DNA of 64,000 nucleotides, from contig NC_088357.1 of the NCBI RefSeq assembly GCF_036884655.1, forward strand, positions 6,147,501 through 6,211,500, in the 5' to 3' direction. The number at the start of each line of letters is the position of its first letter. The first letter of the stretch is position 1. This document shows, in pieces, positions 34,241-47,310 of this stretch. The notes under the pieces were generated by a model, which was not told the origin of the DNA, made no database searches, and saw only the letters and a program-made list of their open reading frames with translations. The position numbers and the translations under genes were made by a program. Origin of the DNA: Musa acuminata AAA Group. Its lineage: Eukaryota; Streptophyta; Magnoliopsida; Zingiberales; Musaceae.

Positions 34241-35897
34241 ATGTACAGAAACGAAGCTTCTGCACTGGAAAATGCTGCTGAAGATTTTCTTGATACTGAC
34301 TGGGGTCCCTTTTCATCACTGGATCAAAATGTATGGCTGAAAGAGACAGCTGGTGTTTTCTCTCATGGAGGTGTCCCAGAGACCACAGAGATCGGTGCTT
34401 CTCATGATGGGACTGAGCAAATTGCAAGGTGTTCATCCTTTGGCACTGAGAAGCTCCCTGACATGCTTGGTTCCATCCGGACTCCATCTGCTGCAAGCAG
34501 TGAGCATCAAACCAGGAGCAGGTGTACACAGAAGAGAAGGAAGGAGATGTCGGATTGGTTTGCTCTAAGTCCACAATCCTCATTTGATGCAACTCAAGTA
34601 AGATAAAACCTTTTATTTTCACTGTTACCTTTCTTAGCTCATCTGATGCTATATCAGCTAATAGTTTTCCATGATTTCTATTCAGAATGCCAATACTGAA
34701 TGGCACAAAGATGTTCCAGTTGACATTGTAAATAGTGCAACTAAGAAAGATGAGAGCAAGGAATATGACTATGAGCAAAATGTAGATGCCAACTCCTATA
34801 ATCTCGATGCTAAACTTGCCGAGGAGTCCCACCAGATTGTTGGTGTGACCAAAGAAGATCATGTTCGCTCTCGAGCCAAGCGGGGTCAAGCCACAAATAG
34901 TCACAGTCTTGCAGAAAGAGTTAGCATCGATCGAAATAAACATATTTCCATGCACTCTTTGACACTCTGTATCTAAATTTACTTCAGTAACTTGCAGGTT
35001 CGTAGGGAAAGGATTAGTGAAAGGATGAGGTTTCTTCAAAATCTTGTTCCAGGGTGCGGTAAGGTAACAACCGTCTTTTAATGCTTTATTAACTCCATAT
35101 TTGGTTGCCATGAATTCTTTTTGAGTGGCTTCAGTGCTCGAATACTGTTGTAGATTACTGGTAAAGCAGTAATGCTTGATGAAATTATCAACTATGTCAA
35201 GTCACTCCAACAGCAAGTTGAGGTATGCATTCAAACGATCTTCCAATCTTGAATCGTCGCCAACGATGATTCTTGTGCAAAAGCTCCTTTACGTAAGCTC
35301 TTTTACATATTCATGATTGTTCGACCGCGCTTGTTGTCATAGTTCCTGTCGATGAAGCTTGCAGCGGTTCATCCAGAAATTAATTTGAATGTGGAGCAGA
35401 GTCTTCTGAAAGATGTAAGACTACTGTACTCTGATGGTAATGGTTTTGTTTTCTGGTGACCTTTTTGTCCCCAACTTCAGCAGAACATATAATTTGTTTC
35501 TGTTCTTTCACCTGCACTTGGTGTTGTTTATTGCTCGGGGAACATGATCACCTGCTTGTTTCATTGCTTACATCAATTGGTACTTCACTCGAAAGTGTGG
35601 AAGTCCAGCTGCTCCTGGGTACTGTTCAAGATTAAGCACCTACCAGTCTAATGGATGGGGAAGCACACCGACAGGAATGATCTACCCACTTGCACACAAT
35701 TCAGGGACTAGCATCTCTCAGATTCCCTCCATGGCTCAGGTAAGTTGGAACCTTGTTCGGCATCGTCAATTACGCCTCTTCAATTAGCTCTTCTGATACA
35801 CTTTCTCCATGGAAAGGCATCAATTCTGTGGGATGCTGAGCTCCACAATGTTCTCCATATGCACTTCAATTCAGATCCCCCATCCAGAACCCAATAG
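34241..35897 (+). CDS. bHLH transcription factor (BPE/bHLH79-type)
   Basis: Exons: 34241-34597, 34686-34919, 34998-35063, 35154-35222, 35343-35414, 35596-35739 and 35817-35897, giving 340 residues. The DNA-binding region starts about residue 178 with [20 protein letters not shown] and continues [20 protein letters not shown]. The second helix is [20 protein letters not shown], followed by [12 protein letters not shown]. His, Glu and Arg of the E-box-reading H-E-R triad are present. The acidic N-terminus and the final [11 protein letters not shown] block agree with the plant subfamily that includes BIGPETAL and CIB-like factors, which regulate organ growth or flowering. The acceptor of exon 6 (AAAG|TGTGG at 35595) is weak and was chosen because it keeps the frame and restores GSPAAPG. 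Exons 1-5 and 7 are firm; exon 6's left edge is less sure. Confidence 0.9.
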
Positions 35898-38783
35898 ATA
35901 AATGGAGTGCATCCAGACAGAGTGCTGAATGATTCATGGAAGAAAGTAATAAGATGCTTTTCTGCTTTTTATATGGGTATGTCTACTGGTATCAGGAATT
36001 CTTACAGAAAACATGACACTTGCTTCATGTATAGTCAGAGTTAGATAGTTGCTGGGCTGAGGAAAGCAAGTCTCTGGTGATGTATTTGTTGTTTGGTATG
36101 TGAAAAAGGAAATTGTGTTGGATTTTGCAGAAACTGTTTATTGGTTTTTAATGAATTATTGTTTCAAGAATAGAGGACTGAATTATTACATAATCTTTAA
36201 ACATGACTATGGCTATATGCTTTCATGATTGGTATCTTCTGCTCACTTGGGTGCTTTGTTAGCATGCCTGGTTCATTTATGACAGGGAAAGGTCTTTGCT
36301 GGTGGCTGCACCATTTCATTTGGCTCTTCCACCAGTACTAAAATTTGGTGCCAAAATCTCTCCACAGTGAAAGTTCATCACAATTTATTTACCCAGCACC
36401 AAATAAATGTGATTAAAGCCAGTCTCAGAACCTGGAAACTTAACATATGAGTCATATTTACAAAACAGAAAGCAAAGATTCTGGTTTCTTCACTGGTCTG
36501 TGATGTTTGAATCTCATAGTTTGTGCTGGTAGTTCTTTCGGGACACAAAAGCTTCTGAGGTAATAATACAATGATGGTGGCTAGTTTTAGAGAGCCGATA
36601 TTAAAAAAAAAAATAATTATAAATTATCTCTTGTAGTTATCTATATATAATATTCTGATCCTTATACTTTTAAAAGTTACAATCAAATTTCTATACTTAT
36701 AAAAATGAAATATTTAATCTTGTTTCTTCTCATGTCATCGACGGCTCTACCGTCGTCAATACCATATGTGCTATCACATAAAAAAATAACATTAAAATAA
36801 GATTAAAAAGATAATTTCATAATGCTATTCTCATTGATATTAATTTTTTCTTATGTAACTTATGTGAAAGCAATAGTCAAGAAATCAACGGTTCTATAAA
36901 AGTCGAGGATGAGATGAGAGGACAAAGAGAAAAAAATCTTTTCCACCCATTGTTTTATTTTCCAACAAAACCTCCAAAAATAAAAAGAGAAAATGTAGAG
37001 CAATTAAATAACACTGTTTCACTTTGTTTCCCAACAAAATTTCTCTCTTTCTCTCTTGATTTTTTTCTTTTGGACGATGAGAATAATACTACGAAATTAT
37101 TTTTTAATCTACTTTTAACGTCAACTTTTATACGTGATAATATATGTAATATTTTCGTTAGCAGAGTTGATAACGTGAGAAGAAATAAGATTAAATATTT
37201 CGCTTTCATAAATATATAAATCATAATATAATTTTTAAAAATATATGGATCAAATTATTAAGAATAATTAATTACAAAACATACTTAGTAATTATTACTG
37301 ACCTGAAAAACAATATTGAACTGTAATTGAAATCCCATAACAAGCTCCGAGTGGAACTATATGCACTTCCACATAGAGCACTTTGGGAAGGACATCAACC
37401 TGACGTAAAGATCATATGATGACATTGTCATTGTACATTCTCCATATCTTGTGACTCGTATCTGCTCGCCGACAAGGTTGAGAGACCCACCAAGAGGAAT
37501 GAGATGCCCCTAAAAGAGGAGGAAGTAGAAAAGTACACATAGATACCATTGAGATGAGGACAAGCTTATGCCTGAAGCAGTTTACATAAGAGGGAATGCA
37601 AGTCCGATGCTCTCTCTCGGATTCCTTTGTTTGGCTCAGACTCCAACTTTGCAACGTCTATGGTTAATTTAACCATTTAAATATCTTAATAATTGACTCG
37701 TAGTAGAGTTTTAATGTCAATATTGCTAATCAATTAATTAAAATGATAAATATGTATTTTAAGTCTAATTTTGTAAAGATTATATTTACAAAATATATAA
37801 TTTTAAAATATATATATTTTAAAATTCACGAGTTTTAAGAGGATAAAATCGTATGGGGTACGCTCACCACCCAAAGCAGATAATTTCTCATAAGTCCATC
37901 ACACGAATGATCGATCAAACTGATGCTAGAAGGAAGGTTCTGAGCTCTTAACTCTCTTAGAGAGAAAGCACTGATAAAAACATTTAATCTTAGAGAAGTA
38001 AGAGAACCAAGAATTTATAAGTTCGTTAGATTATTCTTATCCTTAGAGATGTCTTTTGAAGTTTACGAATTTCGAATGGACAAAATTATACAGGTATGCC
38101 CACCATCTAAAGCAGACAATTCCTCGTAAGTCTACAATTTAGTACCAATGGCAAATAGACTTATCATATAAGTATATTAAATTTTAATTTATCGTGACAA
38201 ATAGAAACATATATACCGTGTATGATTTTGGTGAAATGGAGTCCTCTATTTAGTACTTAAAATGGTAGGAAAACTAGCCGTTAGCTTTTGGGACACTGTA
38301 ATGAACGCGCCGCTGCTGTCTATTCTGTGGAAGAAACAATATAACGGCCACCTCCTTGCTTTTAGATGCGTGCGAAGTCGGACAGATGCATTTGAGATCC
38401 GCACCTTTCCCATCCAACGGTAAGATTCCCTTTTTACTGCCAACGTTAAAATTCTAATAACAATAACAGCAATAATATATGAAATTAAGTGGGCAATAAA
38501 TCTGCATTATAGACAAGCAGATTAGTCCGATGCTGTTTGATCCCTTTATTCCATTAAGAAATGCTGTTCTTGGAAGGAGAAGGCCATAAATCCTTCATGT
38601 CAAATTAGATTTGGGTCCTATTTGGATGGATGCTTGAAACAAAAAAGAAATGGAAATTCCAGTGGACCTTTCACATTTTACACACTAAAGAATTCAATGG
38701 AACAATTGAACGAAACATGCTGGGAGCTTTAGGCACAGATGAAAAATTCATTCAATAAAGGAATGAAGGTGGAACCGAGTTCA
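35898..38783. other. AT-rich intergenic DNA
   Basis: bHLH 3' flank to about 36200, then very AT-rich DNA with poly-A runs. Short overlapping frames on both strands at 36914-37224 look like chance. Two copies of a phrase like AAAGCAGAYAATTYCTC occur near 37874 and 38119, inside loosely similar 70-90 bp stretches, possibly a dispersed repeat. Confidence 0.55.
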
Positions 38784-41376
38784 TCAGCTCTGCTGTACCT
38801 CTACCCTTTTGGAGCAACCCTTTGGTAGATGGATCCTGTGGAAGTTTGGCTCTCTTGCGACTGTTGCTGCTGGCCTTTTCCCCTTCAACGTCGTGACTGC
38901 AGGACTTGTGGTCTTGCAGTTTTCTCTTCCTGTTTGTGAAACTGGTGCTTTCCTCAGTGCTGTCACACTACATGCAGGAAAGAAGGGTAAGAGTTCACAT
39001 TGTAGACATGTAAGAGTCCCTATTTAGAAGAGATGGTTAGAACCTTCCATCCTCGAGTGTTTGCTTCGATGATGCCACCTTGAGAAGCCTGCTCTGAGGT
39101 TTTTCGGCTATTTTCTCTTTGCCAACTAATGCCTGCATTGGTTGAAACACACTACTTATTAGAAGTGAACTTCATGTTCTTGAACTTTGTTTGGCCTTAA
39201 AAATATGATGGATTGCAAATATCAACTTAGCATGAAGGTCGCAGGATCCATGAAATATGATTCAACACTACTTTGTTCCAATAAAGTGGGTTGTCATTTA
39301 GGTGCTGCCTATGTAAATGATCAGCTGAGCTTCTGATTGTACTGGTTTTTCTATGGGAAGGCAAAATGCACAAACAAGAAATGCTACCAACCTTCGTTCT
39401 GAGAGTCGATTCAGCTTGCTTCTGAGCTTGAGCTTCAATCCGAAGCCTTCTCTCCTGATTTGCTTCCTTAAGAATTCCCCTTTCCTGGTGCAGCAAACAG
39501 GCACACTCAAGTAAATTGTATACATATCTGACTGTAAATAAAGCTCGAGATGCATGACAAACTCACATCAATTCTAAGTCTAAAAGGCTTCGGGTTTGTC
39601 GTTCTCTTATGCTTTCCTACTCTATCAGAGGAGTTGATTTGAGGTCGAAGTACCTGTATAAATGAACAACCCTTATTTGTGATCATGATGAAAAATTAAT
39701 TCGGATAGTTATGCTCAATCATAACATGCCTTTGGGGGAACATTCTCACTAGCTGCAGACTTAAAGTCCTCGCTCGCATCCCTTTTGGCATTTGAATTCA
39801 GAACTCTATCATCGTTTGCCAGTAAAAGTACAAGTAAAATCTTTCCAGTAAAAAGAGTAGCATCGAAAGGTAAATAAATCAAATAGATTTGCCAATACCT
39901 TCCTTTGTTGGTGTCTGAAGCATTTTCCTTATTATCATCCAACTCAGTAGAATTTTCTTCATTTCCTGCCTCGCTAGCTGATCTTTTGCTGGAAGCATGA
40001 GGCAGAGGAACCTCATTCTCTGTAACTTTCTCGCAATTCTCCATTGTTGAGCTATGCAAGCTTGTGGAGTCCGCTTTAGCTAATTGCAGAGACTCTAATC
40101 CCGCAACCAGAGATGGAAGAGGCTCTTCAACATTAGTTGCTGCGACACAGAGGTTGCTCAATTTTCCATCAGTTTCCATGTCACTTGAGCCGTCACGGCT
40201 GATTTCTTGATGCTCTGACGGATCACATATCTTCGAAGAGGGCTCGGTTTTCAACTTTGTACTAACTTTAGTTTCTTTAGCTCTATTCAAACTCTTTGCA
40301 GAATCTTCAGCTCTCTTAGAACTCATTGGAGTTTTCGGTATGCAGAGATACCTGCTGGGCACGTTCTTCATACGACTGCCTACTTTAAGCTTTCTCGTCT
40401 CGGGACGATCCTCTGATACAGGGGGAGCAGTGGACTTGGATGGAGTAGTCGTCCTCAGAGGCCTTTCCTTGGTTGTATCGTCAAATAGAGACCTCACCAC
40501 GGCCTTATTCTTCACCACAGGAACTGGTTCCTTTTGATGCCTCACGCTCCGAAATCCCTCTCGGTTGGTGAGACACCTTTGCCTTCTTGGCTCTGTTAAT
40601 GCCTCCTTCATCGGGCAATGCTGCGGTTTTGCCTTGTCTCGGCTTGGGGTTGATCTCAAGCTCGAGATTGGATGGTCCTTCAGTTTTGACTTTGCCGTGC
40701 TTTCTGGGACTGCAATCATAGTGCTCAATCTCGTAATCCTACTCTTGGAGGACTTTGCGGGAGCAGATTGAGGACATCTCGGGATTAAACTGAAAGAGAA
40801 TTACCTCATAGACTTCCGTTCAAAGAAGCATGAGAAACACACACACACAATGAGATGGACGTATCCATACCTTGAAGCTGGTCGACCTAATGCTTTTCGA
40901 TGTCGCACATTGGGGCTTCTTGCCGCCATGACCTGCTTCATTCGTCGAAATGGTCTAAAAGAAGAACCACAAAGCAATAAAAGGGGAAGACAAGGAACGC
41001 AAACAAGAATCACAAACCCGAAGCAGAAAGGTTCTGTACAGAGCTTCAGGATCAACTTCCTCGTGAGTCTGATCACAACCTGAAACATAAACCATCACAC
41101 TCACTCGAGTCGAATTCCTTCTACAACGAAATCTGATTCGGGAATGGAAGCGTAGCAGCATCCAAAATCAACCAAAGATTGAAGCTTTGCAGACTGCAAA
41201 AGAGCAAGAAAGCGCTCACCGACGCGGGTGCAGAACCAGGAGCGGTCGTCCGGCCGGAATCGGTCGGGGACGGTGAAATCGACGAACTTGGGGGCCTCGA
41301 TCTCCTCGTACAGTTCGTCGTCCTCAGTGCAGACGGCTTCTGCTTCCTTCATCAGATCCAACCGGAGCTTCTCCAT
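38784..41376 (-). CDS. TPX2-like basic protein (putative microtubule-associated)
   Basis: Nine exons in coding order: 41220-41376, 41018-41079, 40871-40932, 39899-40789, 39730-39805, 39567-39653, 39392-39484, 39044-39132 and 38784-38967, giving 566 residues. The N-terminus has a conserved-looking module (FVDFTVPDRFRPDDRSWFC, then GCDQTHEEVDPEALYRTFLL and MAARSPNVRHRKAL). The middle is long, disordered and Lys/Ser-rich. The C-terminal part contains PKPFRLRIDERGILKEANQE, which resembles the TPX2 repeat, and REPNFHRIHLPKGCSKRV. This agrees with a plant family annotated as cell-cycle-regulated microtubule-associated proteins; function is inferred only. The intron after exon 5 starts with GC (AAG|GCATGT); the nearby GT would break the frame. 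The last exon was read in the frame that keeps EPNFHRIH. The start at 41376 is the most likely, with an alternative ATG at 41496. Confidence 0.82.
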
Positions 41377-44088
41377 CTCCAATCTCGCAAGAACAAGATG
41401 AAGACGCGAGACAAAGGGATCGTTGGAAGAGAGGACGAGATGCGTCGATTCGTGACGGGCTTTTTGGGTTGAGATGAACTGCAATTGGGTCTTCATTTTA
41501 AATCTCCCTTCCTTCGAAACTAGCCGTTGGAGCGGCGCTAAAGTAAACAAGGAACGGAGTTCCGCGTATAACTGTTGTGCGGACCCTTTAGAGACGTTGG
41601 ATCTAAAAGATGATGTCTTCCGAACAGATCGGACGGTTGTTTATTTGGTGCCCTTAATAAATGGAATTAATGCATAGAAAATAGATGGTGTATTAATATT
41701 TGAACAAAACTTAAATCTACCATAGGAACTTCATACACAGATAGAAAGACTATGATGATCCTAAATATATCATCTTCAACTTAGTTGATATAAACAGAGA
41801 AACATCTTTTGGAATCTATCAAATTTTTTATACGGTGACAAAAAAAAAAAAGATCTTTTTTTGTTTGAAAGAATTTATTACAGTTATTATATAAGGATAA
41901 TATTGATCTCACTTGTTTGGTCATCCACTGATGGTGAATAATTACATAATATAAATGCAATTCAAGAATATCCAAGAAGTACTAAAAACAAAAAGCTGTC
42001 CATATGACTTCATATATAGAGAGAGATTCATGTTTGCAGAACTTCCATCTCTGGGCTTTCAAGCAAGTCATGAAACTTACAACATATCTCTGTCAGAATT
42101 CTTGTGGTATGCAACAAATGGAGATCACATGATGTATTATTAATATAATGATTATTTACATTTTAACAGGAGAGATGCAGTTTATTGTCTGTCATATGCA
42201 ACTCCAATGGTTTTTGATTCACTAAATTGAAATGGTAGCAAGTGGCTTAAGGATAAGCTCAACTATGTTTCTCAATCATAGGCATGGATCCTAGGCATTT
42301 GATAAATGGAGTGGTATGGAAAAGATGATCAAGCAAGTCAACACCTTCTCACTTTGGGTGGTGTCACTGATGACACAATGATATTTTCTACTGAATAAGA
42401 CCTTTGCAATTAGGTTTTCTTTTCTGAACTTTTGAGAACAGGGTTCTCCTGAACCCTTTCCCTTTAACATATCAATCTAGCATAGCTGTCTTCGAAAACA
42501 AGATGTGATTTTGGACCAACCAGATTCAGAAAATGACTTGCTCACTGTGTTGGAATAATTCCCTCTGCCATTATTGTTCTCTTTAGGGGATAGCAGACTT
42601 GCCTTGTGAACTAAGACAAAGCATATCAATGGGCATATGTTGTCAGGTTTCATCTTGAAATCTCATTTCACTACTCTTGAAATAAATTCCCAAAGTATTC
42701 ATCTCAGTTTTTACTAATCAAAATGTACTTTCAGCATATGCATAAACATAACTAATAGCCAGTGACTCATAGGTGAATCATATAATATTCCTCCAGAAAG
42801 AAAAAAAAATAGTCTGTCTTCCTTGTGCATTATATCTTTTCATGACAATAATGCATTAGCCAGCATTTGATGGAAGCCATGACTTTCCAAAGAACTGTGG
42901 AACATATGCATTCATTATTAGTGACAAAAGGATTTGACTCAAATGTTGTAGAAGTGTAGGTTGTTGAGCTGTGTCCATGGTTGGAAAGAGTTAGATGCAG
43001 AGTAGTTGGTTCTTAATTGAGATGTGACTGAACCTAATAGAGGATAACAGGTCATCCAACTCTTAAGATGTTCTGATCATTTGCAGGAAGATGCTGAAAC
43101 ATGTGTGCCAGTCTAAACTGTGTCCAAGCATTTCAACAATTAGGCATCTATTAACCAAACAACTGCCAGATTAAAGCATCAATAGTCTCACCAAATTTCT
43201 TATCAGTGGATTAACCTTATTTTCATCTGACAGCCTATTCATGTCCTTTCCTTTTTTTCACATCAGTTTCATTAATGTAGAATAATAGTATTCTGAATTC
43301 AATTATTTTATAGAACCTAGTAATTTGACCATTATAAAACATCTACAAGCTTTATATGACAAAAGTTACAGTAGAGCTATCAGAGTTACAGTTTGTCCTG
43401 AGGAAGAAACACTTTTTTTTAGCAGGAAATAGCTAATAAATTCAAGCTGAAGTACAACTGATACACATTGGCAGCTCCTCTTAGCTCACAGACTGTTTAT
43501 GTGATGGCAAAAGAAAATTATTTGGACAAAGGGATTGTTTTGTTTTCTCAAATAGATAAGCCTACAGCTGAAAATTCTATGCATTAGTTGTTTGGTTGCC
43601 GAAATTTTAGCCTGCAGTTTTGAAACTTCTTTGGCATGATTGGCCACATTGCAAGTACAATGTTGATGAATAGAAGGAAGTCAGTGTGGTGATGTACTGG
43701 TTATGCCAAAGTCCAAAGATCCTAATCTAATTTGGTGACTTGGAAGCAGAGCAATAAAGAACTTTAGGACAAGGCCTTGTCACCATGTTTCTATGAATTG
43801 CCCACCTCATCTAATAGGATTTGATCCTAATCCCTTCTATCACATGATATAACTTCCATCCATACATGGTTAAAACACGAAACATGTTTTGTTCTGACAA
43901 CAACATGCATCGAGAAGGAGAGGAATGCAATTGATACTCTGAACAAAAATGATTAGAGAATTATTGGTGTGAGAGTTGCAGAAAGTGTAAACAAATCATG
44001 CATTCATTTCTCACAATCCAAAAACACAGAATCCAAAGAGGGGATAAATGACAAACCAATAAGTTTGGGAAATCACAAAGAAAGCAAC

Positions 44089-44089
<1 letters not shown>
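41377..44089. other. intergenic DNA
   Basis: About 2.7 kb with no recognisable coding region. It contains A/T runs and short frames only. It lies between two minus-strand genes, so the right part is the 3' side of the MYB gene and the left part the TPX2-like promoter. Confidence 0.6.

Positions 44090-44124
<35 letters not shown>
44090..44124. repeat. (CT)n microsatellite
   Basis: About 17 CT units lie 130 bp beyond the MYB stop codon. On the coding strand this is a GA run, perhaps in the 3'UTR. Confidence 0.9.
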
Positions 44125-44127
<3 letters not shown>

Positions 44128-44254
44128 GTAAGTTTATTTAGGGTTCCTACAAGAATGTTCAACACCTCCACAGATGCTTCAGATCTACAGAAGTCGTACA
44201 AGGAAGGTACATAAACCATCACCACACGCCCGGTTGCACTGGTTCTTCCAATGG

Positions 44255-45213
44255 CTACCACTGTAGCACTTCATTGTGAGCCTGGACTACACTCGGGCAC
44301 ACCAAAGGGCTCACCTCATTCGAGTTCTTCAAGCCTTCAAATCCATTGAAGAAATCCAATCCTTCGAGCTTGACCAAATCGAACTGGAACAGTTCGTCGA
44401 GATCAGTTGAAACGCCCGGCAGCGAGGAGGACGCCAACGAAGCAGAGTCCTCACGGAGAGGCTGCGGGAGCGGCGATGAAGGAGCAACAAGAGGACTCTG
44501 GTAGCTCACTCCATCGCTAGAAGACCTCTCTCCAACCTCGCCGTGCAGCTCTCTGATGCTTGTCGAAGTCCAGAAATCATTCTGGCCCACACCATCGATG
44601 ACGATGCCAAGGCCTCCGTAGTCGAATCTGTCGGATTCTTGCTTCGCGCTACCGATGCTTCGGCACTGCCGACGGTCGGTGCGCTGCTTGCCGAAAAGCT
44701 TCTTCTTCAGCTTCGTGTTCCAGTAGTTCTTGATATCGTTGTCGGTCCGTCCAGGCAAATGTGCAGCAATGATCGACCACCTGCGATTCCACAAGAAAAC
44801 TATAATCAGGACGCTAATTATATATGATGATCTAAAGATCAAAAGACTCGCGGTCATGACCTGCTACCGATGCTGATGTAGAGGCTGCAGATCAGGTTAT
44901 CCTCGTCTTCGGAGAACCCTCCGTGCTTTATGTCGGGTCGGAGGTAGTTCAGCCACCGGAGGCGGCAGCTCTTGCCGCAGCGTTTGAGGCCTACCTTTCG
45001 CGGCACAGAACAAAAGTCAAGAGTAGGAGCGAGGAGTTCGATGTGGAACCGCAAAAGGTATCGAGACAAGACCGTACCGATCTTTTGGGGGAGGGTGATC
45101 CAGTTGCCGCCGGTGCCGTGCTTCTCGACGTAGGACCTGAGCAAGGCGTCCTCGTCGGGAGACCATGGTCCTTTCTTCACGTTGGCCTTGTCACAGCATG
45201 GGGCTCGTCCCAT
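44255..45213 (-). CDS. R2R3-MYB transcription factor, RAX-like
   Basis: Exons in coding order: 45078-45213, 44861-44990 and 44255-44780, giving 263 residues. The start [20 protein letters not shown] is typical of R2R3-MYBs. R2 covers about residues 14-64 and R3 about 67-115, with [37 protein letters not shown] and [20 protein letters not shown]. The [14 protein letters not shown] block points to the RAX/MYB36-68-84 group (subgroup 14), which controls axillary meristem formation and, in other members, root endodermis; which role applies here is unknown. The acidic C-terminus ([16 protein letters not shown]) could be an activation region. The first intron (44991-45077) is only 87 nt, a multiple of three and free of stops, so retention would insert 29 residues inside R2. 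The exon order and phases match the usual three-exon MYB layout. Confidence 0.94.
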
Positions 45214-47060
45214 GGTGGCCGCTGTGGCTTTCTCCGCCTCCTCGTCCTCAGGCCCGAGATGATGGCTTGTCCATACGCAGTGAATTAAGTAAGCGTTGTG
45301 TAGGCCCCGCTCATGCGCCAAAGTGGTGGGACCAATTGGTATAAATAAATAAAGAAATAAAAATTCTAATCCAAAAAATAAAGAAAAATTCATTATAAAT
45401 TTAAAAATAATTAATAAGACAAATACGTAGAGAAAATTACTTTCTCTACTTAATGAATGTAAATCTATATGTTATTATATTAGAATATTTTACCATTTGA
45501 TTCAAATACATACAGATTAATTTACACAACAAGAAAAGAAAATTAAAACGTTTGGTATTTCTTGGATTTTGATGCTGATATATTTTCCTGACAACAAGAA
45601 ACCCTGCTCGTCCTTCTTGGGTTAGAATCTTAATTCCTTTTTCTGGTGCAGCCATCATCCTCTTCTGCTGTCTGCAGTACGGCATGTAGCGTACAGTTTA
45701 CGTTGTATACTGCACGAGCTCGTAGAAAATTAAGACACGGTGTAGTTGCTTCCAGTGAACACTTGGGAACTAAGCATTTACCATATGGGCTGCTAAGGAC
45801 TCGATTCGTCAGCAATGGAAATCACATGCTCTAGGAATTTAGTGAATGCACACCCCATGATGTACCGAAAGCTGCATGGTTAATTAGCGCATGAAAGATG
45901 ATTGAGGTTTGAAGAGATCGATATAACCTCTTCTGTGACTCTTATTACAATCGTCATATCGATATCAGGCCGATTTGTGCATTTTACATGGATGTATGTA
46001 TTTATATATTGTGTATACAAGTATTTACACTTATATATTTGTTTTTGGAGATAAAGGGAGACGCGTCCCGTCTAATCTTCTTGGCGATAAGCCGCTATTG
46101 ACGTCCGACTTCATGAAACCCTTTCTCAGGCGGCGAAGTATAAGAACTCAACACTGTGAGTCCAAAAACATGTATAGAACTTCGATTTGTGAGTGCTAAA
46201 ACGATGGAAGATGAGGATCGGAAGGAGTTGTTCTTCTTTTGAAGGTAGAATCGTATAAATAAAGAGCATTCAGAGGTTAGAGTCAGTGTTGGTGTAATAA
46301 TTATTAGTAATCGTATGAATGTTGTTCTTCTTGTTGATACTAATATTATGAACAATGACACGAGACATGAATGTCATCGTCGTCGTCTTTAGCGAGTGCA
46401 GTGCAGTGCAGCAGCTAGCAAACACTGTATGCCGCGCTTAATGAGGTTGACATGGGCGTCTTGTTTAACCTACTCGACACCAACCTGCAGCAGTAGTCAT
46501 CCTCACACGCAATCCAAGGCGTTGTCTTCTCCCACTGTTTGTTCCCCATCAACAAAACCGGTGGCAGACAAGTCAGAAACACACGAAGAATAAGTTATTC
46601 CAGAAGCTCTTTTATGAGACGGTCCTATGTATATAATTTCTGATCTTTGCAATGATAAATACTTACGTCTGAGCAATGATTGGAGACAGAGTTTTTGAAC
46701 TTTTTCTCTTTCATGAATAGATATATTGACTTAGGAGTAGTGTTCTATAATTAATAAGGTTTTGAAACACCAATTGCTCTTCATCGGATTTGAAAACCTA
46801 GACAGATAATGTCCGGTTATGTTTCTTCTCATCTTGATGATGGATGACAGGGGGCTCTAATGCGCGACGAGAACGATGAAAAAGAGGAAGAAAAAACAGT
46901 AGAAAAAATTTGGGGTTTTGTTCGTCCAAAACTATGCACGATTAGGTGCCAACTATTGGCCTTCTCATTCGTGTGGCTTCAGATAATGCCGTGTCTGCTG
47001 CTCCTGGTTACAGGTGCAAGAAGTGGACAAACCCTAATGTGACATGAGTTTTCCGAGTGA
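45214..47060. other. intergenic DNA upstream of the MYB gene
   Basis: A CCAATTGG element is at 45332-45339 and AT-rich DNA follows. Short frames at 45646-46593 and 46860-47042 have no known features. No gene is supported. Confidence 0.55.
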
Positions 47061-47268
47061 AACACACATTGATGGTTGCCTGCTGCCAAACGAGGTCGTG
47101 GCCGAAGTCACCCTTGCAACGCCACCAGTCCTATCAGAAGAGAGAAGAGCGACAGAACACCAGTCCTATCACAAGGTAGAGAGAGAACACGCATTGATGG
47201 TTGCATGCGGCCAATCAAGGTCGTGGCGGAAGTCAAACCTTGCAACACCATCAGTCCTTTCATCACAC

Positions 47269-47307
<39 letters not shown>

Positions 47308-47310
47308 CAT
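47061..47310. repeat. two tandem copies of a 125-bp unit with GA expansion
   Basis: Copy 1 begins AACACACATTGATGGTTGC at 47061 and copy 2 begins AACACGCATTGATGGTTGC at 47186. They share GAGGTCGTGG/CAAGGTCGTGG and CTTGCAACRCCAYCAGTCCT. A GA run (47268-47304) has grown in copy 2, and a third partial copy of the 'ATCAGYCCTATCAGAAGAG' phrase follows at 47307. Confidence 0.85.

Noticed and set aside
34191..35111. 306-codon minus-strand frame
   Set aside because: It is antisense to exons 1-3 of the bHLH gene, whose splice sites and conserved domain are clear.
36914..37224. Overlapping 101- and 89-codon frames on opposite strands
   Set aside because: They are low-complexity Lys/Phe/Asn-rich readings of AT-rich DNA.
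44854..45393. 179-codon frame read as one long MYB exon
   Set aside because: It runs through an 87-nt intron with good GT and AG sites. The insert interrupts the R2 repeat, so the spliced form is preferred.
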